Shown here piece by piece: positions 60,052 through 64,000 of a stretch of DNA of 64,000 nucleotides. Position 1 is the stretch's first letter, and each line of letters begins with the position of its first letter. Both the position numbers and the translations under genes were made by a program. The stretch comes from Rhodococcus globerulus NBRC 14531 (GTDB taxonomy: Bacteria; Actinomycetota; Actinomycetes; Mycobacteriales; Mycobacteriaceae). Under the pieces are notes generated by a model. The model saw only the letters and a list, made by a program, of their open reading frames with translations, did not search any database and was not told the DNA's origin. The stretch spans positions 62,001-126,000 of the forward strand of contig NZ_BCWX01000001.1 of assembly GCF_001894805.1 (NCBI RefSeq), written 5' to 3'.

Positions 60052-61248
60052 ATGGCCCGCCAACCTCTTGATCGTTCCGCTGCGGCCGGGGTCAGTATGG
60101 TGTTGGCCGGTTCGATGACGGCAAATGTTGCGTCGTATCTGCTGGCCTGGTTGGCAAGTCGCTGGTTGGGTCCGGCGGGCTACGGAGAATTCGCCAGTCT
60201 TCTCGCCGCGCAGTTGGTGCTGGCCGTGCCGGCGTTGGCGCTGCAAACAGTGGTCGCCCGAGAGGCTGTGCGCGGCAAGAGCGCTGACACATTGCGATCG
60301 CTCGGGTACAGATGCGCAGCGATCGTGGCTGTTCTGGCGGTGGTGCTGACCCCGGCGATGGCGTGGCTACTCGACACCGGAATAGTTGCAGCGTTCTCGG
60401 CTCTTGTGACGGCGCCGATGCTGGTGCTGCTGGCGACGGAGCAGGGATTGTTGCAGGGGCACGGCCGGTTTGGCGTGCTCAGCGCAGTCCTGGCCGGTGC
60501 GGGTGTGATGAAAGTTCTTCCCGCAGTGGCAGTCCTGGCGCTGGGCGGAGCTGCGGCCGCAGCGTTGGTGGCGAGCGCGGCCGGAACGGCGGTTCTGGTC
60601 GCGGTTGTCCGGGTGCTTGACCGCACGGCGCCGGTGAGCGAGAACAAAGCAGTGCGGATCGGTGTTGTATCCGTGCTCGCCGCCTCCCAGGTTCAGCTCG
60701 CCCTGATTGCGTTGTCGTCGCTGGACCTGCTTGTCGTGCGCGTGGTTCTGAGCGAATACGACGCGGGTGTGTACGCACTGGGCGCCGTCGCGACCAAAGC
60801 CGCGTTCTGGCTGCCACAAGCGGTTGGTGTTGTCCTGTACCCGAAGATGGCCAATCCAGCCCAATCGGCGCAGGCCGTTCGCACAGCTTTGGCTGTGTTG
60901 GTGGGAATCGGGGCTGTGCTGGTGCTCGGCGCGGCCCTCGCCGGTCCGTTGGTACCGATCCTGGTGGGCGACGCCTACGCTGCCGTGGCACCGATGCTGT
61001 GGGCCTTTGCATTGCACGGTGCCGTCCTTGCAGTGCTGCAGTGCGCCCTGCTGTCCGCAATCGCGTCGGAACGCACGAGAGTCGCCGTGCTGGCCTGGAT
61101 CGGATTGGCCGTCGAGGCCGTCGTGATGCTCCTGTGGGCAACGACGCCGGGGCAGTTGATCGGGACAGCGGTTGTCGTGGCGTCGGTGACGGCGGTGGCG
61201 GTCTCTGTTGCTGCAGTGCGCAGCGCAGACCGGGCAAGCGCGAGCTAG
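60052..61248 (+). CDS. Oligosaccharide flippase family (Wzx/MATE-like) membrane protein
   Basis: 398 residues from the ATG at 60052; divergent from the polytopic gene with only 33 bases between starts, and a CATCAT hexamer seven bases before the ATG suggests leaderless transcription. Twelve or so helices with the MOP-superfamily opening SMVLAGSMTANVASYLLAWLASRWLGPAGYGEFASLLA and LVVRVVLSEYDAGVYALGAVATKAAFWLPQAVGVVLYPKM are visible. It is predicted to flip a polyprenyl-linked glycan. I recall no such gene between Rv0226c and Rv0227c in M. tuberculosis, so it appears to be an addition in this lineage. Confidence 0.85.
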   Translation: MARQPLDRSAAAGVSMVLAGSMTANVASYLLAWLASRWLGPAGYGEFASLLAAQLVLAVPALALQTVVAREAVRGKSADTLRSLGYRCAAIVAVLAVVLTPAMAWLLDTGIVAAFSALVTAPMLVLLATEQGLLQGHGRFGVLSAVLAGAGVMKVLPAVAVLALGGAAAAALVASAAGTAVLVAVVRVLDRTAPVSENKAVRIGVVSVLAASQVQLALIALSSLDLLVVRVVLSEYDAGVYALGAVATKAAFWLPQAVGVVLYPKMANPAQSAQAVRTALAVLVGIGAVLVLGAALAGPLVPILVGDAYAAVAPMLWAFALHGAVLAVLQCALLSAIASERTRVAVLAWIGLAVEAVVMLLWATTPGQLIGTAVVVASVTAVAVSVAAVRSADRASAS

Positions 61249-61275
61249 CAACCCCTGTAGCTAGCAACCCCTGTA
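61244..61275 (+). repeat. 16-bp tandem repeat spanning the flippase stop codon
   Basis: Two perfect copies of GCTAGCAACCCCTGTA (61244-61259, 61260-61275). The TAG stop of the flippase gene lies in the first copy, and the second copy runs into the left arm of the downstream terminator. Confidence 0.9.
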
Positions 61276-61325
61276 TGAAGCGAGCACCCCTTCCGACTAG
61301 CTGGAAGGGGTGCTCGCTTCATACA
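61272..61325. terminator. Bidirectional hairpin terminator
   Basis: A perfect 23-bp inverted repeat (61272-61294 with 61303-61325) has an 8-base loop, located between the convergent flippase and DUF3068 genes. It should stop transcription from both sides. Its core GAGCACCCCTTCC is shared with the terminator at 51308. Confidence 0.88.
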
Positions 61326-61352
61326 ACCTGTGCCAGGTTCACTGGCGACGTG

Positions 61353-62477
61353 CTATTCCTTGCGCAGATCCGGGCGCGGGATCACCTGGGTGTCGTCGTT
61401 GGTCCAGTCGTGTTCGCCGGGAGCGGGGGTACCTGCTCCGCTCGGAGACTGGCCACCGCCGCCGTGTGCAGGCGCCGGGGTTCCGCCCTTACCGCCGCGC
61501 ACACCGAGGAAGATGCCGGCGATCAGAGCGATCACGCCGAGGACGCCGGCGACGATCGGAACGGTGCGGCCGACAAGGTTGAGCGTGTCCATGCCGTCCT
61601 GCGCCTGTTGGATCTGGTACTCGATGGTCTCTTCGTCGAACGGCAGCGTGACGTTGAGGACGTCGACGTCGACGGAGTTCTTGTTGCGGCCGTAGTACTG
61701 GTGCAGCTGCTCCTGGCCCTTGATGACAACACCGGTCTTGGGCTCGACCCACAGGTCACGGACGTTGGTGTACCAGCGTGTCATCGTGACGGGGGTGGAG
61801 CCGCCGGGAACGCCCCAGGTGTCGGCAGGCAAGGTGAGCTTGTTCGTGGGGGAGTTGACGACCTTGGACAGGTCGACGGGCTCGATGGTCTGGTTGAAGT
61901 GGTAGACCTTCATGCCGTTGATCTCGGTCTCTTCGACGAAGTTGATGTCGTAGTTCGCGCGAGCGTTGAGATCGAAGTAGGGGTAGGTCTGCTGCTCCGT
62001 GTTGAACGGGAACTTGTACTGCAGACCCTCGCGGGAAACTTCTTCCGCCGGCTGATCAGCTGACGTCTGGATCGTTCCGACCGGATCGTTGGTCGGCATC
62101 GAGCTGACGCGGTCCAGGGTGACGGTGTCGACGGTTGCCGTCAGCAGGCCGCTCTCGCCCTGCTTGTCGGTGCGGATGACAGTCTGGCCGGCCTGGACGG
62201 TGATGTCGTCGGCGTTGGACGGTTCCTGCGTCGTGACGTAGCGCTGAGCAACGATCGGGACGTTCTTGTCGACCTGAGCTTTGCCGGCAAGTAGCGCGGC
62301 AGAGTTGAGGACGCTGCCGTTGCCCGTGGCGATCGTGGTGACCTCGAGGTCGAGCGGCGTCTTCTCCAACTTGCCGACCATGTAGGTGGGAATGAGAACA
62401 GCGATGGCCAAGAGGAAGGCGCCGAGACCTACCAGAATGCAAGGAAGTATCCGGCTCGACCCTGAGCGTTCCGCCAT
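61353..62477 (-). CDS. DUF3068 (PorA-type) membrane protein, Rv0227c/NCgl2760-type
   Basis: 374 residues from the ATG at 62477, with TAGGAG upstream; the longer frame to 62633 runs into the promoter of the divergent acyltransferase gene. One N-terminal helix (ILPCILVGLGAFLLAIAVLIPTYMV) and one near residue 320 (IVAGVLGVIALIAGIFLGV) flank a large extracytoplasmic domain with GLQYKFPFNTEQQTYPYFD and WYTNVRDLWVEPKTGVVIKGQEQLHQYY, hallmarks of DUF3068. The cytoplasmic tail is Gly/Pro-rich. I recall the C. glutamicum and M. smegmatis orthologues as needed for lipomannan maturation and lipoarabinomannan synthesis. Position next to the acyltransferase matches M. tuberculosis Rv0227c. Confidence 0.88.
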   Translation of the reverse strand: MAERSGSSRILPCILVGLGAFLLAIAVLIPTYMVGKLEKTPLDLEVTTIATGNGSVLNSAALLAGKAQVDKNVPIVAQRYVTTQEPSNADDITVQAGQTVIRTDKQGESGLLTATVDTVTLDRVSSMPTNDPVGTIQTSADQPAEEVSREGLQYKFPFNTEQQTYPYFDLNARANYDINFVEETEINGMKVYHFNQTIEPVDLSKVVNSPTNKLTLPADTWGVPGGSTPVTMTRWYTNVRDLWVEPKTGVVIKGQEQLHQYYGRNKNSVDVDVLNVTLPFDEETIEYQIQQAQDGMDTLNLVGRTVPIVAGVLGVIALIAGIFLGVRGGKGGTPAPAHGGGGQSPSGAGTPAPGEHDWTNDDTQVIPRPDLRKE

Positions 62478-62693
62478 GCTGGGACTCCTACCCGTTAGTA
62501 GTTTAGACGTGGTGCAACCTGCACAATATGAGTTGTGCTGGCCGTATGGGGTCACAGTAGAACCCATGTGTGGCAGAACACTAACAGTCCAGCGGCCCGG
62601 TTTGTCGCATGAGGTGGCGATTTGGCCTCGCATTTTTTTACAGGGCGTCCGGATGGTTTAAGGCGAACGTGCCCCGGTGCACACTTATCCGTG

Positions 62694-63896
62694 ATGATGA
62701 GTCCCGTGAATTCTTCCGCAGCCGTCCCGCCGCAGGCCCGTGGCTTCGTTCCGGCCTTGGACGGTATGCGAGGTTTGGCAGCGCTCGGGGTTCTGGTGAC
62801 CCACGTCGCGTTCCAGACGGGCGAGGCTCAGTCGGGCGCGATCGGTCGGGCTTTCGGGCGGCTCGACCTGGCCGTTGCAGTGTTCTTTGCGCTGTCCGGG
62901 TTTCTGTTGTGGCGTCCGCATGCGGCCGCTGCCCGCGGAATCGGTCGGCCACAGGCCACCGTGCGGTACTGGATTTCCCGAGCGACGCGCATTCTTCCCG
63001 CGTACTGGGTGGCAGTGACGCTGATTCTCCTGTTCCTGCCAGGTGCAGGCGGTGGCTATCAGGTGTGGCTGGCGAACCTCGGCCTGGTGCAGGTCTTTGT
63101 TCCGCTCACCCTCACCGAGGGGCTCACTCAGATGTGGAGCCTGTCGGTCGAGGTGATGTTCTATCTGTTGCTGCCGTTGTTCGCGGTTCTCCTGGTACGC
63201 CTGCGCGGGAGCAGTGCCCGGTTCCGGATCCCACTTCTCACCGTTGTCTCGCTGATTGCTCTCAGTTGGGCGTTCCTGCCGATTCCCGCGCCGGATTTCA
63301 TCCACCACGACAATTGGTTGCCGGGATACCTGCCGTGGTTCGGGGTCGGCATGGTGTTGGCCGAACTCGCCGTCGGAGATTCGACGTGGGTTCACCGTCT
63401 GGCGCACCGCCGGCTTCTGCTGACCGGTGTGGCGTTGGTGGCGTTTGTTCTCTCGTGCACCGACCTCGCCGGCCCGGAAGGTCTGGTACGTCCCGAACCT
63501 TGGCAGTTCGCCGTCAAGATCGCGCTCGGAGCAATCATCAGCTTTTCGTTGATCGCACCGTTGGTTCTGCGGGACGAGGCGCAGCACCGATTCCTGGCAA
63601 GTCCGTTTGCCTTGGCGATCGGTCGTTGGTCGTACGGAATCTTCATCTGGCATCTGGCGGTGCTCAATGCGGTGTTCCCGGTGTTCGGCATCGCGCCGTT
63701 CTCCGGCAGCTTCTTCTACGTACTTGCCTTGACGCTTGTTCTGAGTGTGGCTGTCGCGTCGGCCAGCTACGCCTTGGTGGAGGAACCTGCTCGTTTGGCA
63801 GTCAAGCGCTGGGAGAACCGTCGCCACATCGGTGAACCCGCAAATGGCAACGCCGCCAACCCCGTGACCACCAACGCCAGCAACATCACGAACTGA
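62694..63896 (+). CDS. Acyltransferase 3 family membrane protein (Rv0228/TmaT-type)
   Basis: About 400 residues; the GTG-ATG-ATG run at 62691-62699 offers three starts, and a CTTAT hexamer just before it suggests a leaderless message, so the exact codon is open. Ten helices fit the acyltransferase 3 pattern: FVPALDGMRGLAALGVLVTHVAF with the catalytic-type Arg and His, FFALSGFLLWRP, MWSLSVEVMFYLLLPLF, and GRWSYGIFIWHLAVL. The corynebacterial orthologue, which I recall as TmaT, acetylates trehalose monomycolate before MmpL export. The last residues after the domain are Asn/Ala-rich and overlap a possible convergent gene. Confidence 0.87.
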   Translation: MMSPVNSSAAVPPQARGFVPALDGMRGLAALGVLVTHVAFQTGEAQSGAIGRAFGRLDLAVAVFFALSGFLLWRPHAAAARGIGRPQATVRYWISRATRILPAYWVAVTLILLFLPGAGGGYQVWLANLGLVQVFVPLTLTEGLTQMWSLSVEVMFYLLLPLFAVLLVRLRGSSARFRIPLLTVVSLIALSWAFLPIPAPDFIHHDNWLPGYLPWFGVGMVLAELAVGDSTWVHRLAHRRLLLTGVALVAFVLSCTDLAGPEGLVRPEPWQFAVKIALGAIISFSLIAPLVLRDEAQHRFLASPFALAIGRWSYGIFIWHLAVLNAVFPVFGIAPFSGSFFYVLALTLVLSVAVASASYALVEEPARLAVKRWENRRHIGEPANGNAANPVTTNASNITN

Positions 63897-64000
63897 ATCA
63901 GGAACGAATCGCCCACGTATCCGCCGGGTGCTCGCCATGGTCCTGTGGAAAGAAGCGTGATTCCGGCAATTGCTGCCACGCCGGCGGTGCCGACCAGAAT
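63767..64000 (-). CDS. Partial C-terminal fragment of a putative membrane protein
   Basis: The frame is open from the right window edge to a stop at 63767, 77 residues. One hydrophobic stretch (TAGVAAIAGITLL) and one strong helix (LIQFVMLLALVVTGLAALPFA) precede a basic tail (WRRFSQRLTAKRAG). It would overlap the acyltransferase gene by 130 bases. Outside the overlap the translation still looks like a membrane protein, which supports it, but the final 43 residues could simply be the antisense of the acyltransferase end. Confidence 0.4.
   Translation of the reverse strand: MLVGTAGVAAIAGITLLSTGPWRAPGGYVGDSFLIQFVMLLALVVTGLAALPFAGSPMWRRFSQRLTAKRAGSSTKA

Noticed and set aside
1..64000. CRISPR arrays, tRNA or rRNA genes, IS elements, prophage or plasmid origin
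   Set aside because: Both strands were read for regularly spaced repeats, T-loop GGTTCGAATC-type sequences, transposase or integrase products and replication proteins. None was convincing.

Overview
The window is high-GC actinobacterial DNA of the mycolic-acid group (Corynebacteriales), most likely a Rhodococcus of the erythropolis/qingshengii type. Signs are the MmpL3 locus laid out as in Mycobacterium tuberculosis (mmpL3, an NYN protein, trmB, then two divergent GTPase-like genes and pckG), a second block matching the Rv0223c-Rv0228 neighbourhood, several GTG starts and apparently leaderless promoters, an F420-type luciferase-family enzyme and many acyl-CoA and alpha/beta-hydrolase genes. 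I see no tRNA, rRNA, CRISPR array, insertion sequence or prophage. The orthology statements are from memory of the families and were not searched.

Region by region. 1-6640: a cut acetyltransferase, two unknown exported or membrane proteins, a DUF1801 protein, an HSL-type esterase, a secreted HCxxGKDRTG phosphatase, and a metallo-beta-lactamase/hydrolase/SRPBCC run. 6607-10118: a LacI-type regulator divergent from a glutaryl-CoA dehydrogenase and family III CoA-transferase pair, a likely glutarate catabolic operon with an obvious operator. 10087-16228: MDR oxidoreductase, hydrolases, a stand-alone trpF and a second acyl-CoA dehydrogenase. 16256-18599: an ABC-F protein with a leader, and a small putative DNA-binding protein. 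18686-22278: a penicillin-binding lipoprotein followed by a tandem paralogue that has lost all three catalytic motifs. 22354-26830: F420-type oxidoreductase plus SDR, TauE exporter, peptide transporter and a DUF3054 protein. 26902-30127: YceI, leuA with a leucine-rich leader peptide, and a divergent GntR/FadR regulator whose probable operator overlaps the leuA promoter. 30124-38706: a flippase-fold membrane protein, a class III adenylate cyclase, and a co-directional run of AI-2E-type transporter, sensor kinase, LuxR regulator, DUF1707/LiaF-like protein and DUF2339 protein. 38681-48199: mmpL3, NYN and trmB on the minus strand, then a dynamin-like pair, a DUF6802 protein and pckG on the plus strand. 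48397-49916: cysK-cysE. 49975-55132: CDF transporter and an ALDH/DUF7064-like/APH-kinase operon. 55272-63896: ROK kinase, methyltransferase, GT4, a polytopic Rv0226c-type protein, an added oligosaccharide flippase, a DUF3068 protein and an acyltransferase, an envelope-building block. The window ends in a partial gene.

Much of the content serves the mycolate envelope (MmpL3, methyltransferase, acyltransferase, DUF3068 protein, PBP) together with acyl-CoA catabolism. The observations I rate highest are the catalytically dead PBP paralogue, the leaderless leuA attenuator with an overlapping GntR-type operator, the LacI-type control of glutarate genes, the dynamin-like pair and the flippase inserted in the envelope cluster. 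Genes often meet tail to tail with overlapping stop codons. The only stretch over 300 bases without a gene is 46018-46369, which holds a tandem repeat and the pckG leader.
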